Below, in pieces: positions 20,192-29,571 of a stretch of 64,000 nt of DNA. Positions within the stretch are counted from its first letter, which is position 1, and each line of letters opens with the position of its first letter. The DNA is taken from NCBI RefSeq assembly GCF_003628145.1, contig NZ_RBZV01000002.1:1-64000 (forward strand), in the 5' to 3' direction. The stretch is from Trinickia fusca (GTDB taxonomy: Bacteria > Pseudomonadota > Gammaproteobacteria > Burkholderiales > Burkholderiaceae). Below the pieces are notes generated by a model, which was not told the DNA's origin, ran no database searches, and saw nothing but the letters and a program-made list of their open reading frames with translations. A program made the translations under genes and the position numbers.

Positions 20192-20905
20192 ATGAAATCT
20201 TCCAGCGGCCGCATGCCCCGCACCGCGGCCCTTGCTGCGACTGTCCTCATCGCCTTCACGCTCGCGGCTTTGCCGAGTGCCGCGGTGCATGCCGCAACGG
20301 GCGCGACGAACGACGGCACGCCCGAAATCGACGCATCGATCGCGGCACAAAACTGGCGCCAGGCGTTGACTCAGCTCGATGCACGCATCGCCGCCGAGCC
20401 GCGCGACGCGCAAGCGAAGTTCAAGCGCGGCACCGTGCTCGTGCACTTGGATCGCGATGACGACGCGATCCGCCAGTTCACCGAGCTCACGCAAAGCTAT
20501 CCCGAGCTGCCCGAGCCCTACAACAATCTGGCGGCTCTCTATGCGAAGGCAGGCCGCTACGAAGAAGCGCGCGCGGCACTCGAGACGGCGGTCAAGGCGA
20601 ACCCCGGCTACGGCCTCGCTTACGAAAATCTCGGCGACCTGTACCTGAGGCTCGCGGAGCAATCGTACAAGCGCGCCCAAGGGCTCGGCCACACGAGCGC
20701 GACGACCGCACAGCGTCTGGCCGACATCGCACAGATCGTTTCGCCCACGCACGCCGCCAAACCCACGAGCAGCAAACGCGCCAACGCGCCCGCGTCGTTC
20801 GTCATTCCCTCTTCGCCGCCGGCGCTTCCGAGCCCGTCGGTTCAATTCGGCACCGGGCCGAACGGTTCGCTCGCGCTGCCGCCCTACGTCGCGCCGTCTT
20901 ACTAA
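20192..20905 (+). CDS. Exported TPR-repeat protein
   Basis: 237 residues from the ATG at 20192. A signal peptide (MKSSSGRMPRTAALAATVLI...) probably ends near AVHA. Residues about 40-165 hold three or so tetratricopeptide repeats (AKFKRGTVLVHLDRDDDAI, PEPYNNLAALYAKAGRYEEA, YGLAYENLGDLYLRLAEQ), which serve protein-protein contacts. The C-terminal 50 residues are Pro/Ser-rich and probably disordered. It sits directly upstream of the two cyclophilins and may be transcribed with them. Specific function unknown. Confidence 0.85.
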   Translation: MKSSSGRMPRTAALAATVLIAFTLAALPSAAVHAATGATNDGTPEIDASIAAQNWRQALTQLDARIAAEPRDAQAKFKRGTVLVHLDRDDDAIRQFTELTQSYPELPEPYNNLAALYAKAGRYEEARAALETAVKANPGYGLAYENLGDLYLRLAEQSYKRAQGLGHTSATTAQRLADIAQIVSPTHAAKPTSSKRANAPASFVIPSSPPALPSPSVQFGTGPNGSLALPPYVAPSY

Positions 20906-20943
20906 GCGCGGCGCCCCCTTCTCTTTCACGTTAAAGGATGCTC

Positions 20944-21528
20944 ATGAAACGCTTCTGGTTGGCGCTCGGCAGCGCTGCTCTGATTGCTCACGCACCCGCT
21001 TTCGCGCAAACGGCCGCCCCCGCCGGCGGGCACCCGATGGTGCTGCTCAAGACGTCGGAGGGCGACATCAAGGTCGAGCTGTATCCGGAAAAGGCACCGA
21101 AGTCGGTCGACAACTTCCTGTCGTACGTGAAGTCCGGTCAGTACAGCGGCACGATCTTCCATCGCGTGATTCGCGGCTTCATGATCCAAGGCGGCGGCTA
21201 CACGACGAGCTATGCCGAGAAGCCCACGCGCGCACCGATTCCGCTCGAGAGCCGCAACGGGCTGAAGAACGAGACGGGCACGCTCGCGATGGCACGCACG
21301 AGCGATCCGAACTCGGCGACGGCCCAGTTCTTCATCAATACCGTCGATAATGCCGGCCTCGACTATCCGAACCCGGATGGCAACGGCTACGCCGTGTTCG
21401 GCAAGGTCGTCTCGGGCCTGGACGTAGTCAAGAAAATCGAAGCGACGCCGACCACCTCGCGCGGCATGATGCAAGACGTGCCGCAGAAACAAGTCGTCAT
21501 CCAATCCGCGAGCGTCGTCACGCACTAA
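20944..21528 (+). CDS. ppiA: Periplasmic peptidyl-prolyl cis-trans isomerase (cyclophilin)
   Basis: 194 residues from the second ATG (20944), which has AAAGGA at better spacing than the ATG at 20938. A signal peptide with a likely cut after AFA (residue 21) sends it to the periplasm, where it would speed proline isomerisation in folding proteins. Cyclophilin core motifs are visible: [30 protein letters not shown] and YAVFGKV. It is paired with a cytoplasmic paralogue 72 bases downstream. Confidence 0.95.
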   Translation: MKRFWLALGSAALIAHAPAFAQTAAPAGGHPMVLLKTSEGDIKVELYPEKAPKSVDNFLSYVKSGQYSGTIFHRVIRGFMIQGGGYTTSYAEKPTRAPIPLESRNGLKNETGTLAMARTSDPNSATAQFFINTVDNAGLDYPNPDGNGYAVFGKVVSGLDVVKKIEATPTTSRGMMQDVPQKQVVIQSASVVTH

Positions 21529-21543
21529 ATCCGTCTCATTCGC

Positions 21544-21565
21544 GCCGGCGCCCTCTTGCGCCGGC
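21544..21565 (+). other. Strong hairpin between ppiA and ppiB
   Basis: GCCGGCGC and GCGCCGGC flank a 6-base loop, a perfect 8 bp GC stem. There is no T-run after it, so it is more likely to pause RNA polymerase or protect the ppiA message than to terminate. Confidence 0.45.
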
Positions 21566-21600
21566 CCACGCCATCAGCACTTGAATCGAAGGAATTCATC

Positions 21601-22095
21601 ATGGTCGAACTGCACACGAACCACGGCATCATCAAGCTCGAGCTGGATGCCGAAAAGGCACCGAAGTCGGTCGAGAACTTTCTCGAATACGTGAAGAAAG
21701 GTCATTACGACAACACCATCTTCCATCGCGTCATCAACGGCTTCATGATCCAGGGCGGCGGCTTCGAGCCGGGCATGAAGCAAAAGCCGACGGATGAACC
21801 GATCGACAACGAAGCGAACAACGGCCTGAAGAACGTCGCGTACTCGATCGCGATGGCACGCACGAACGATCCGCATTCGGCGACGGCCCAGTTCTTCATC
21901 AACGTCAACGACAACGACTTCCTGAACCACTCGTCGCCGACGCCGCAAGGCTGGGGCTACGCCGTGTTCGGCCAGGTCGTCGAAGGCCAGGATGTCGTCG
22001 ATGCCATCAAGCAGGTCCGGACGGGCTCGAAGGGTTTCCATCAAGACGTGCCCATGGACGACGTCATCATCGAAAAAGCGGTCGTGGTCGATTGA
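21601..22095 (+). CDS. ppiB: Cytoplasmic peptidyl-prolyl cis-trans isomerase B (cyclophilin)
   Basis: 164 residues from the ATG at 21601, with GAAGGA 7-8 bases upstream and no signal peptide. Motifs [31 protein letters not shown] and WGYAVFGQV are those of the bacterial PpiB group. The sequence is close to the upstream periplasmic copy, suggesting an old tandem duplication. Its TGA overlaps the TTG start of lpxH, so the two are translationally coupled. Confidence 0.96.
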   Translation: MVELHTNHGIIKLELDAEKAPKSVENFLEYVKKGHYDNTIFHRVINGFMIQGGGFEPGMKQKPTDEPIDNEANNGLKNVAYSIAMARTNDPHSATAQFFINVNDNDFLNHSSPTPQGWGYAVFGQVVEGQDVVDAIKQVRTGSKGFHQDVPMDDVIIEKAVVVD

Positions 22096-22934
22096 GTACT
22101 GCTGTCGTCCGCGATAGAGGCGTCTCGGCGCGTCAAGACGCGCCGCCTCACAGCATCGAAGCGAGCGTGCCGCACGCGCACGATCGCACGGGCCCGCATG
22201 CGCCGCGCCCGTTGCTGTTCATCTCGGATCTGCATCTGAGCGCCGCGATTCCGCACACGGTCGCGGCGTTCGAACGCTTCATCACCGTGACGGCCGACAG
22301 CGCCGACTCCGTGTTCGTGCTCGGCGATCTGTTCGAGTACTGGATCGGCGACGACATGCTCGCTGCCGATCCGTTCGCCGCGCGTATCGCAGCCCTGCTG
22401 CATACGCTGAGCGAGCGCGGCATCGCGCTGTACGTGATGCACGGCAACCGCGACTTCCTGCTCGGCAAGCGTTTCATGAAGGCGGCCGGCGCGATCTGGC
22501 TGCCCGATCCGTTCGTGATGACGGCATTCGGCACGCGTATCGTGCTCGCGCATGGCGACGCGCTGTGCACGGCCGATCGCAAGTACCAGACGTTTCGCCG
22601 CATCGCACGCTTGCGTGCCTTGCAGTTGCTGTTTCTGGCATCGCCATTGAAATGGCGCCGCGCGCTCGCCGAACGCATGCGCGTCTCGAGCGAGGAAGGC
22701 CGCACGCGCCCGCCTTCGCCGCTATACGACGTCACGAACGATGGCGTAGAGGCGCTGTTCCGGTCCAGTAAAACGTCGACGATGATTCACGGCCACACGC
22801 ACCGGCCCGCGCATCACTACGAAACGAGTGGCACGCGCTGGGTGCTGCCCGACTGGGATTTCGATCACGGCACGCATCGTGGCGGCTATCTGCGCGTCGA
22901 CGCCGAAGGCATCCGCGCGCTACCGCTCGATTGA
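22092..22934 (+). CDS. lpxH: UDP-2,3-diacylglucosamine diphosphatase
   Basis: 280 residues if read from the TTG at 22092 that overlaps the ppiB stop. Hydrolyses UDP-2,3-diacylglucosamine to lipid X in lipid A synthesis at the inner membrane. Calcineurin-like metallophosphatase motifs are in order: ISDLHL (Asp46, His48), [24 protein letters not shown] and HGHTHRP. The first 40 residues before the metal site are unusually long for LpxH, so the true start may lie downstream, although no good ATG is seen. The ppiB-lpxH overlap is common in this group. Confidence 0.93.
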   Translation: MSTAVVRDRGVSARQDAPPHSIEASVPHAHDRTGPHAPRPLLFISDLHLSAAIPHTVAAFERFITVTADSADSVFVLGDLFEYWIGDDMLAADPFAARIAALLHTLSERGIALYVMHGNRDFLLGKRFMKAAGAIWLPDPFVMTAFGTRIVLAHGDALCTADRKYQTFRRIARLRALQLLFLASPLKWRRALAERMRVSSEEGRTRPPSPLYDVTNDGVEALFRSSKTSTMIHGHTHRPAHHYETSGTRWVLPDWDFDHGTHRGGYLRVDAEGIRALPLD

Positions 22935-22938
22935 GGGC

Positions 22939-22985
22939 GCGAGCGGCCCATCATGGGCGCTCGCTGCTCCTGCTTTTCTCTTCTT
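22939..22985. terminator. Candidate bidirectional terminator between lpxH and cysE
   Basis: A long hairpin (GCGAGC-g-GCCCAT, then ATGGGC with GCTCGC) occupies 22939-22964 in the 61 bp gap between convergent genes, followed on the plus strand by a T/C-rich tract. The T-run is imperfect. Confidence 0.5.
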
Positions 22986-22995
22986 TGCTTCCCGC

Positions 22996-23769
22996 TCAGT
23001 CCTGCACGACGGCTTTGCCTTCGATGGCCGCCGACAAACGGCGCAGATCGAGCAACGTCCCATCCGCCCCCTGCAACGCTTCGAGACGCGTGCCGAGCCG
23101 CTCGAGCGCCGCGACGATTTCGTCGACGCGCTGCGTCTCCTTCGCCGCGTGGTCGATGAGCCCGTGTAGCGCCAGCGAGACCGGATCTTCGGCATTGGGC
23201 GCGATGCCATAGGCGCAGAACGCGCTGCTCCGTTCGGGCTTGCGCTTCTCGTCGGCGGGCATGATGACGCGCGCGGGATTGCCCACGGCCGTGCCGCCAG
23301 CCGGCACCGGCTTCACGACGACGGCATTCGAGCCGATCTTCGCCTCGGCACCGATCGTGAAGCCGCCGAGCACCTTGGCGCCCGCACCGACGATCACGCC
23401 GCGCTCGAGCGTCGGGTGCCGCTTCGCGCCGCGCGTGAGCATCGTGCCACCGAGCGTCACGCCCTGGTAGATCGTGCAGTCGTCGCCAACCTCAGCCGTC
23501 TCGCCGATCACGACGCCCATGCCGTGGTCGATGAAGACGCGGCGTCCGAGCGTCGCGCCCGGATGAATCTCGATGCCCGTCAGAAAACGCGCGAACTGCG
23601 AGACGAAGCGCGCGAGCCAGCGCCACCGCATGCGCCAACAGGCATGAGCGAATCGATGCAGCACGAGCGCATGCAGCCCCGGATAACAGGTGAGAACTTC
23701 CCACGCGCTGCGTGCGGCGGGGTCTCGCTGTCGGATGGTGGCGATGTCTTCGCGAAGTCTCGTGAACAT
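22996..23769 (-). CDS. cysE: Serine O-acetyltransferase
   Basis: 257 residues from the ATG at 23769 ([21 protein letters not shown]). Acetylates serine with acetyl-CoA in cysteine synthesis. An N-terminal helical domain precedes a left-handed beta helix of hexapeptide repeats (residues about 80-190) with the family motifs [26 protein letters not shown] and [14 protein letters not shown]. The open frame extends to 23928 but the extra 53 residues are not conserved in type. The C-terminal tail after the helix is helical and somewhat longer than in E. coli CysE. A single gene, convergent with lpxH. Confidence 0.94.
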   Translation of the reverse strand: MFTRLREDIATIRQRDPAARSAWEVLTCYPGLHALVLHRFAHACWRMRWRWLARFVSQFARFLTGIEIHPGATLGRRVFIDHGMGVVIGETAEVGDDCTIYQGVTLGGTMLTRGAKRHPTLERGVIVGAGAKVLGGFTIGAEAKIGSNAVVVKPVPAGGTAVGNPARVIMPADEKRKPERSSAFCAYGIAPNAEDPVSLALHGLIDHAAKETQRVDEIVAALERLGTRLEALQGADGTLLDLRRLSAAIEGKAVVQD

Positions 23770-23960
23770 GGGGATGGCTCGCAGAAAGAAAAGCGCCGCC
23801 GTTACGCGCGGCGGCGGACGCGTCGATATGACATCCAGCGATTTCCTTATGAAAAACGCATCGATTGTAGGAGGAACGGACAAGTCCTGCTGAGTACGGC
23901 TTTTTCGCCCTCTGATGACCAGGGGCATTGTGTATAGCGGACCTGTCCGTCCATTGAAAC

Positions 23961-24794
23961 TTAAGACGAGCGATCGGTATCGTGCAGGCCGCGCGCTTTC
24001 AGCAGGACGTGCTTGGCGATGCCACGCACGATGTTGACTTCCTCGCGCTCGAGCCCGGCGCGTGCGAACAGCTGTCGCAACCTCGACATCAGCTTCTTCG
24101 GATTGGCCGGGTCGAGGAACTCGAGTGCGATCAGCGCGTTCTCGAGGTGCACGAACATGCGCTCGATCTCGTCGCTCGAAGCGCGCGGGCCCGGCGCTTC
24201 GCCGGCAGCAGCCGTGGCCGCGGGCACGTCGACGCCGAGGTATGCCATGCGCAATTCATAGGCCAGTACCTGCACCGCCTGCGCGAGGTTCAGCGAGCTG
24301 TAAGCCGGATTGGCGGGAATGTGGGCAAGCGCGCTGCAACGCTCGACGTGCTCGTTCGAGAGCCCCGTGCGCTCGTTGCCGAACACGAAGGCAATGTCGC
24401 CGTGTGCCGCGTAGCGCGTCGCCTCCCCCGCGGCGACCCGCGGCGCCATCTGAGGCGGGCCGTACTCCCGCATGCGGGCCGTCAACGCCACCGACCAATG
24501 CACGCCCGCTAGCGCGTCGGCGAGCGTCGGCACGACGCTGGCCGAGGCCAGCACATCGTCCGCCCCGCTCGCCATCGCGATGGCTTCGGGGTCCGTCTGC
24601 ACGTGACTCACGCGTGGCGCCACGAGCACGAGCCGCGAGAACCCCATCGTCTTGAGCGCACGCGCCGCTGCCCCGACGTTGCCGGGATGACTCGGCTCGA
24701 CGAGCACGAAAAGGGTCGAGGTAAAGCCGCCGTGCGGCCCTGCCGAGCCCGGCTCGAACACCGGGGACGACGGATGGGAAGTGGGTGAATTCAA
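23961..24794 (-). CDS. trmJ: tRNA (cytidine/uridine-2'-O-)-methyltransferase
   Basis: 277 residues. SPOUT-class enzyme methylating the ribose of position 32 of tRNAs with SAM. Trefoil-knot motifs are present: [29 protein letters not shown] and [15 protein letters not shown]. The C-terminal part resembles TrmJ, with helices ending in [17 protein letters not shown]. Divergent from suhB, an arrangement familiar in beta- and gammaproteobacteria. Confidence 0.93.
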   Translation of the reverse strand: MNSPTSHPSSPVFEPGSAGPHGGFTSTLFVLVEPSHPGNVGAAARALKTMGFSRLVLVAPRVSHVQTDPEAIAMASGADDVLASASVVPTLADALAGVHWSVALTARMREYGPPQMAPRVAAGEATRYAAHGDIAFVFGNERTGLSNEHVERCSALAHIPANPAYSSLNLAQAVQVLAYELRMAYLGVDVPAATAAAGEAPGPRASSDEIERMFVHLENALIALEFLDPANPKKLMSRLRQLFARAGLEREEVNIVRGIAKHVLLKARGLHDTDRSS

Positions 24795-25219
24795 GGTGGA
24801 AAACCGGTGAGAATCGGGTGAAAACGACCGATCGAGCGCTATGTAAGACCGTATGGTATCGCCAACTGCCCATTGGGAGGCCTTATCGCGTTCGGCCTAT
24901 CGCCGCCATGGCATGCTGGATCGGAGCGGCTCAGCGCGAAGCATCGGCATCGGCATCGACCTCGGCCTCTCGCCGATGTTTCGTCCAACGAATCGTCGGC
25001 AACCGGCGTGGCATATGACATGGCTTTGCCGCGCGGCACCGGACTCGGGTAAAATCACGAAATTCGCGCGTGCCGCTCCCCCAAGATCGTGTACGCGCAC
25101 TGCTCTTCTTCAATTCGTCTTCGTCGACGGAATCGCGCTCGTCAAGCGTGCGTATTCCGCGCGGTTTGGCCCAACTTCCGTGGCAGCCCCGGCGCTGTCG
25201 CGGCATAAGGAACCTGCTC
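24795..25219. other. Intergenic region between trmJ and suhB
   Basis: This 425 bp divergent gap has no convincing gene. It should hold promoters for both flanking genes. A short stretch near 24945-24970 has a few GCATCG/CATCGG copies, too short to call a repeat array. Confidence 0.5.
25026..25055 (+). promoter_or_regulatory. Candidate sigma-70 promoter for suhB
   Basis: TTGCCG, an 18-base spacer and TAAAAT lie about 165 bases upstream of the suhB start. Both boxes are close to consensus; not tested. Confidence 0.4.
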
Positions 25220-26023
25220 ATGCATCCCATGCTTAACATCGCTGTCAAGGCCGCCCGCCGCGCCGGACAAATCATCAACCGCGCATCGCTCGATCTGGAG
25301 CAGGTCCAGATCAGCAAGAAGCAGCACAACGATTTCGTCACGGAGGTGGATAAAGCAGCGGAAGCGGCCATCATCGAGACGCTGAAGACGGCTTACCCCG
25401 ATCACGCCATCCTCGCCGAAGAATCGGGCGAGTCGGAGCAGGAATCCGACTACCAGTGGATCATCGATCCGCTCGACGGCACCACCAACTTCATCCACGG
25501 CCTGCCCTACTACTGCGTATCGATCGCGCTCTCGCACAGGGGCATCGTCACGCAGGCAGTCGTCTACGATCCGACGCGCAACGATCTGTTCACGGCTTCG
25601 CGCGGCCGCGGCGCCTATCTGAACGACCGCCGCATCCGTGTCGGCCGTCGCGATCGACTCGCCGACGCGCTGATCGGCACGGGCTTTCCGTTCCGCGAAA
25701 ACGACCATCTCGAAGCCTATTGCGGCCTGTTCGCCGACATGACGCGCGCCTGCGCGGGCCTGCGCCGCCCGGGCGCCGCTGCGCTCGATCTGGCCAACGT
25801 GGCGGCCGGCCGCATGGACGGTTTCTTCGAGCAAGGCCTGAGCCCGTGGGACGTGGCGGCGGGCGGCCTGCTCATCACCGAAGCGGGCGGCCTCGTCGGC
25901 AATTACACGGGCGAGTCCGACTTCCTGCGCCTTGGCGAAATCGTCGCGGGCAACCCGAAGATCTACGCGCAGATGGTGCCGATCCTGAGCCCGTATTCGC
26001 GGACGAAGCAAGAAGCGGCGTAA
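25220..26023 (+). CDS. suhB: Inositol monophosphatase family protein (SuhB)
   Basis: 267 residues from the ATG at 25220, preceded by AAGGAAC. Mg-dependent sugar phosphatase fold; SuhB in E. coli also works with the rRNA transcription antitermination complex. Metal site residues are in AEESGE (Glu67), [15 protein letters not shown] (Asp83, Asp86) and SPWDVAAG near the C-terminus. Length matches E. coli SuhB. A strong terminator follows. Confidence 0.94.
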   Translation: MHPMLNIAVKAARRAGQIINRASLDLEQVQISKKQHNDFVTEVDKAAEAAIIETLKTAYPDHAILAEESGESEQESDYQWIIDPLDGTTNFIHGLPYYCVSIALSHRGIVTQAVVYDPTRNDLFTASRGRGAYLNDRRIRVGRRDRLADALIGTGFPFRENDHLEAYCGLFADMTRACAGLRRPGAAALDLANVAAGRMDGFFEQGLSPWDVAAGGLLITEAGGLVGNYTGESDFLRLGEIVAGNPKIYAQMVPILSPYSRTKQEAA

Positions 26024-26060
26024 ACGGCGGCGCACGCGCGACGAGGCGCGACCCACGATC

Positions 26061-26084
26061 AAGGCGGCTTCGGCCGCCTTTTTC
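26061..26084 (+). terminator. Rho-independent terminator of suhB
   Basis: AAGGCGGC-TTCG-GCCGCCTT followed by TTTC, with a stable UUCG-type tetraloop, 38 bases after the suhB stop. Confidence 0.9.
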
Positions 26085-26182
26085 TTCGCGCGTGCTGGGT
26101 GTGCTGGATACGCGCGCGACGAACCTCGCGCCAACGCACGATGGATGCTGATCGATCAACTCCCCTTTTCGGAGCATCACGC

Positions 26183-26803
26183 ATGAACCGTCTCGCCAGT
26201 GCCGCCGGCTACGCCGAGCATGCCGCCGCCCTAGCTGAACAATACGAAGGCATCCCCTTCGAGGCGCTGCATCGCGACGTCCTGCATCTGTTTCCGACCG
26301 AGCCCGGCATGGTCCTCGACATCGGTGCCGGTTCGGGACGCGACGCAGCAGCGATGGCCCGACGTGGGCACCGTGTCGTAGCCATCGAGCCAACCGAGGC
26401 GTTGCGCCGTGAAGGCCAGCGCATTCATGCCGACGTACCGATTGAATGGATCGACGATGCGCTGCCCGCACTCGCTACGCTATGCGCGAGTGGGCGCGTG
26501 TTCGATCTGGTCCTGCTCACCGCCGTATGGATGCATCTGGACCTCCAGGAACGCGCGCAAGCCATGCAGACGGTGGCAAACCTGCTTTCGGCAGGCGGAA
26601 TCGTCACGATGTCGTTGCGGCATGGCCCTGTGCCCGCTGGACGCAGGATGTACGAGGTATCGGCCGATGAGACCATCGCCCTCGGGAGAGGTCATGGGCT
26701 CGAACCCGTCCATTACAGCGAACGCGACGATGCGCAAGGCCGGACGGACGTGAGCTGGAGCTTCGTTGCGTTGCGCAAGCCCTATCCGCATACGCTGCGC
26801 TGA
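26183..26803 (+). CDS. Class I SAM-dependent methyltransferase
   Basis: 206 residues from the ATG at 26183, with CGGAGC 10 bases upstream. The SAM-binding motif VLDIGAGSGRDAAAMARRG lies at about 45-63, with an acidic residue at the end of the next strand (VVAIEPTE) and a later LLTAVWMHL motif. It resembles small methyltransferases of the UbiE/UbiG type, but nothing fixes the substrate. Convergent with the SDR gene that follows. Confidence 0.8.
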   Translation: MNRLASAAGYAEHAAALAEQYEGIPFEALHRDVLHLFPTEPGMVLDIGAGSGRDAAAMARRGHRVVAIEPTEALRREGQRIHADVPIEWIDDALPALATLCASGRVFDLVLLTAVWMHLDLQERAQAMQTVANLLSAGGIVTMSLRHGPVPAGRRMYEVSADETIALGRGHGLEPVHYSERDDAQGRTDVSWSFVALRKPYPHTLR

Positions 26804-26947
26804 CGCGCCCGCTTTTTTGCACGCGCCGTTAGCCATTCGGCGAAGTGCCTTTCCGCATCGGCGAGGTACACGCTCGCCCTGTACTTCCAACGCCTGTCGT
26901 ACTTTGCGCGAACGCAGAGGCCTCGACGTCATGGTTTTCCAGGCAAC

Positions 26948-27874
26948 TTACAGAGGCTGCACCTGCCTGCCGTGCTCACCTGATAGCATCTCGTTACGAA
27001 TCCAGTCCGTCACGGAGGTTCGCATCGGCCTCCAGCCAAGCTCGCGACGCGCCTTGTCCCCGCGCACGCGGCTGTTCGAGCCGAGTCCGTACGACGCCAT
27101 CTCATAGCCCCACTGTGCGACCGCATCCTCGAGCGGCCAATCCTGCGGCGCGCCGAGCCCCATGGCGTCGGCAATCGCGGTGGACATCTCATGAAACGAC
27201 GCCTCCCCGCTCGAAACGAAATAAAAGCTTCCGGCGGGCGCCTTGTCGAGCGCGAGCAGATAAAGAGCGACCACGTCGTCGATGTGGACGTTCGACCAGA
27301 TGTTGCCACCCGTGCCGACGTGCCGCACCACGCCGCTTTCGCGCGCCTGCGCAACAAGCCGCGGCAACTGCACGCTCGCGCTGCCCGGCACAGCACCGTG
27401 ACCGTAGATCAAGGTATTGCACAGCACCACGGAACGTACGCCGCGCTTCGCCGCATCGGTAACGGCCCGGTCGATCGCAACGCGTGCTGCCTTGTCGACG
27501 GTCGGTTCGGGCAACGTGTCCTCGGTGTAGATAGCGTCGCCCGCGCGGCCGCCTGACGCGTCACCGACGATGCTCGAGCCGCTCGTATGCAAAAGCGCCT
27601 TGCGGGAACCGGCGAGTCCGTCGATCAGCACTTCCACCGCCCCGCGGTGATCGCTGCTCGCCGCATTGATGACGGCATCGGCGGTACGCGCTTCGGCGAG
27701 CAGCAGTTCGCGGTCGTCGAGCGAGCCCATCACGGGCTCGACGCCGAATGCATGGAGTGCGTCGCATTGTTCAGCTCGGCGCACCAGACCGCGCACGCGG
27801 TGACCTGCATTGACGAAACCTGCCGCGAGCGAGCCGCCGATGAAGCCGCCAGCACCGGTGATGAAAACGTTCAT
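26948..27874 (-). CDS. NAD(P)-dependent epimerase/dehydratase (extended SDR)
   Basis: 308 residues from the ATG at 27874, with GAAGGAG upstream. An N-terminal Rossmann motif GAGGFIGG (residues 7-14) binds NAD(P). The layout resembles extended SDRs that act on sugar or flavonoid-like substrates (TSGSSIVGD, VVLCNTLIYGHG, WSNVHIDDVV), but the usual YxxxK is not clear to me. Substrate unknown. It is divergent from a LysR-type regulator across 148 bp, the usual arrangement for a regulator and its target. Confidence 0.8.
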   Translation of the reverse strand: MNVFITGAGGFIGGSLAAGFVNAGHRVRGLVRRAEQCDALHAFGVEPVMGSLDDRELLLAEARTADAVINAASSDHRGAVEVLIDGLAGSRKALLHTSGSSIVGDASGGRAGDAIYTEDTLPEPTVDKAARVAIDRAVTDAAKRGVRSVVLCNTLIYGHGAVPGSASVQLPRLVAQARESGVVRHVGTGGNIWSNVHIDDVVALYLLALDKAPAGSFYFVSSGEASFHEMSTAIADAMGLGAPQDWPLEDAVAQWGYEMASYGLGSNSRVRGDKARRELGWRPMRTSVTDWIRNEMLSGEHGRQVQPL

Positions 27875-27958
27875 GTGAGCTTCTCCTTCGAATATGCGTT
27901 GGTTCACAGTATCGGCGTGCGCATCGTTCGGCAGAAGCCGTGTTAGGCTCAAATTAAT

Positions 27959-27975
27959 CTTGACTGCTAGTCAAG
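27959..27975. promoter_or_regulatory. Perfect inverted repeat between SDR and LysR genes
   Basis: CTTGACT-GCT-AGTCAAG, 7 bp arms with a 3-base centre, lies 84 bases from the SDR start and 47 from the LysR start. It is a good candidate operator for the LysR-type regulator. Confidence 0.55.
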
Positions 27976-28022
27976 AATCGCGGGCCGCCGCCCGGCCCGC
28001 ACGACTTGTACAACATGCCCGC

Positions 28023-28940
28023 ATGAAAACATCCACCGACGAGCTGCTCGCGTTTGTCACCGTGATCGACAGTGGCTCGATTACCGCCGCTGCGGAAAAG
28101 CTGCAGCAGACAGTCTCCGGCGTCAGCCGTGCGCTTGCACGGCTCGAGACCAAGCTCGAGGTCGCGTTAGTGCGGCGCACAACCCGTCGCCTGCAACTGA
28201 CTGATGAGGGTGAACTATTTCTCACCCGCGCCCGCGCGATTCTCGCGGCGATTGAGGAGGCGGAGGAATCCGTCGCGCGACGTCGCAAACGACCCTCGGG
28301 ACGGTTGCGCGTCGATGCTGCGTCGCCGTTCATGCTTCACTGCATCGCGCCGCACATGAAGGCGTTCAGCGCCCTCTATCCGGAAATCCGGCTCGAGCTG
28401 ACAAGCAACGAGCGCATCGTCGATCTGCTCGAACAGAAGTTGGACATCGCGATTCGCATCGGCGCGTTGCAGGACTCGACACTGCATGCGCGTGCACTCG
28501 GCAGCAGTAAGCTGAGGATTGTCGCGAGTCCCGCGTATCTGAACGAGCAGGAGATGCCACGTAGCGTGGACGCATTACGCGCACACCGGCTGATCGGGTT
28601 CACTGCGCCGGAGCAGTTGAACCGCTGGCCGTTGCGCTGGCCGGACGCCGCGACCGGAGCCCGGAGAAGCACCGATGATCCGAGGCTGAAGATAACGCCA
28701 TCGATCAGTGCGTCGAGCGGCGAGACGATCCGGCAGTTGGCGCTTTCGCACTGGGGCATCGCGTGTCTCGCCGACTTCATGATTGCAGGCGATGTGCGCG
28801 AAGGGCGGCTCGTTCCAATCCTCGAAGACCTGCTGATCGACGAGCGGCAACCTGTCAGCGCCGTCTACTACCGCAGTGCCGCGCTTGCAAGCCGCGTGCG
28901 TTGTTTCCTCGACTTCATTGCGCCGCGTCTTCAATTGTGA
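28023..28940 (+). CDS. LysR-family transcriptional regulator
   Basis: 305 residues from the ATG at 28023. The N-terminal winged helix-turn-helix (residues about 1-60: FVTVIDSGSITAAAEKLQQTVSGVSRAL) is followed by the linker helix and a periplasmic-binding-like effector domain (about 90-295). It resembles the group of LysR proteins controlling a divergent oxidoreductase gene, here the SDR. An inverted repeat sits in the shared promoter region. This is the last gene before the accessory islet. Confidence 0.9.
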   Translation: MKTSTDELLAFVTVIDSGSITAAAEKLQQTVSGVSRALARLETKLEVALVRRTTRRLQLTDEGELFLTRARAILAAIEEAEESVARRRKRPSGRLRVDAASPFMLHCIAPHMKAFSALYPEIRLELTSNERIVDLLEQKLDIAIRIGALQDSTLHARALGSSKLRIVASPAYLNEQEMPRSVDALRAHRLIGFTAPEQLNRWPLRWPDAATGARRSTDDPRLKITPSISASSGETIRQLALSHWGIACLADFMIAGDVREGRLVPILEDLLIDERQPVSAVYYRSAALASRVRCFLDFIAPRLQL

Positions 28941-29258
28941 ATCGGGCTGAATAGATGGCCATAGGGTGAAACGGCCCCGGAGGCCGGGCGTGTTGCAGCC
29001 AGTCTGGTCGTTGGTCACGGGGCAGATCGAGCCGGACCGGCGTCTCATACTTAACAAGAAAGTCCGTCGTCGGAGCGAAACTGACGCTCGAATGTCACAA
29101 CGCGAGTACTTGTCAATGGCCGCTCATGGCCGGCAGCCGCCGCTCGTCATCTCCGGCAACTGGCCGAAAGGCGAACTTCGCGGTTGCAGGCCCCCGGCGT
29201 CAGAATAGTTGTCGTGTCTCTTGATTCTTAGACGAGGTCCGGGGGCGGCTTTCTTTTC
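28941..29258. other. Gap at left border of the accessory islet
   Basis: This 318 bp stretch contains no convincing gene. It holds an inverted repeat (GCCCCCGG near 29190 and CCGGGGGC near 29237) about 40 bases apart just past the end of the minus-strand operon, perhaps a weak terminator. I see no IS end or tRNA fragment. Confidence 0.4.
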
Positions 29259-29570
29259 CTATTCGCTTGCCGGTGGACGAGTTGATTCCCAACTAACGGG
29301 CTCAGCCGTAGTGATTTGCAGCCGCCCTCTCAACTCGGGATGCGCCCCAGCTTGCATGAGGATCACCAGTCCACCGAGCCGACGGGCATCCTCATCTGTC
29401 AGCGGCCTTGCGTCATGCGCCTCTGCGTCCGGCGGGATTGTCATACCGCCACTTCGGGCAATTTCGCGATCAATTACGGACTGCACTTCCCGTCGGAAAA
29501 CGGTGCACATCTTGACCTGCTCCGTCTCCTCATCGTAGAAAACAATCGTGGCGCGCGGCGGTTTTCCCAT
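29259..29570 (-). CDS. Hypothetical protein, second gene of islet operon
   Basis: 103 residues from the ATG at 29570 (MGKPPRATIVFYDEETEQVK), one base after the stop of the upstream gene and with GAGGATAC before it, so it is translationally coupled. No signal peptide or membrane segment. The N-terminal part is beta-strand-like (RATIVFYD, VKMCTVFRRE), the middle is acidic, and the C-terminus is Pro/Ser-rich. I do not recognise a family. Coupling to a gene with a toxin-like Cys-rich tail could suit a partner or immunity protein, but that is speculation. Confidence 0.6.
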   Translation of the reverse strand: MGKPPRATIVFYDEETEQVKMCTVFRREVQSVIDREIARSGGMTIPPDAEAHDARPLTDEDARRLGGLVILMQAGAHPELRGRLQITTAEPVSWESTRPPASE

Positions 29571-29571
29571 T

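Noticed and set aside
29157-29186. Possible third, degenerate copy of part of the mutS repeat
   Set aside because: Similarity covers only about 26 bases (around 22 matches) and does not extend; chance cannot be excluded.
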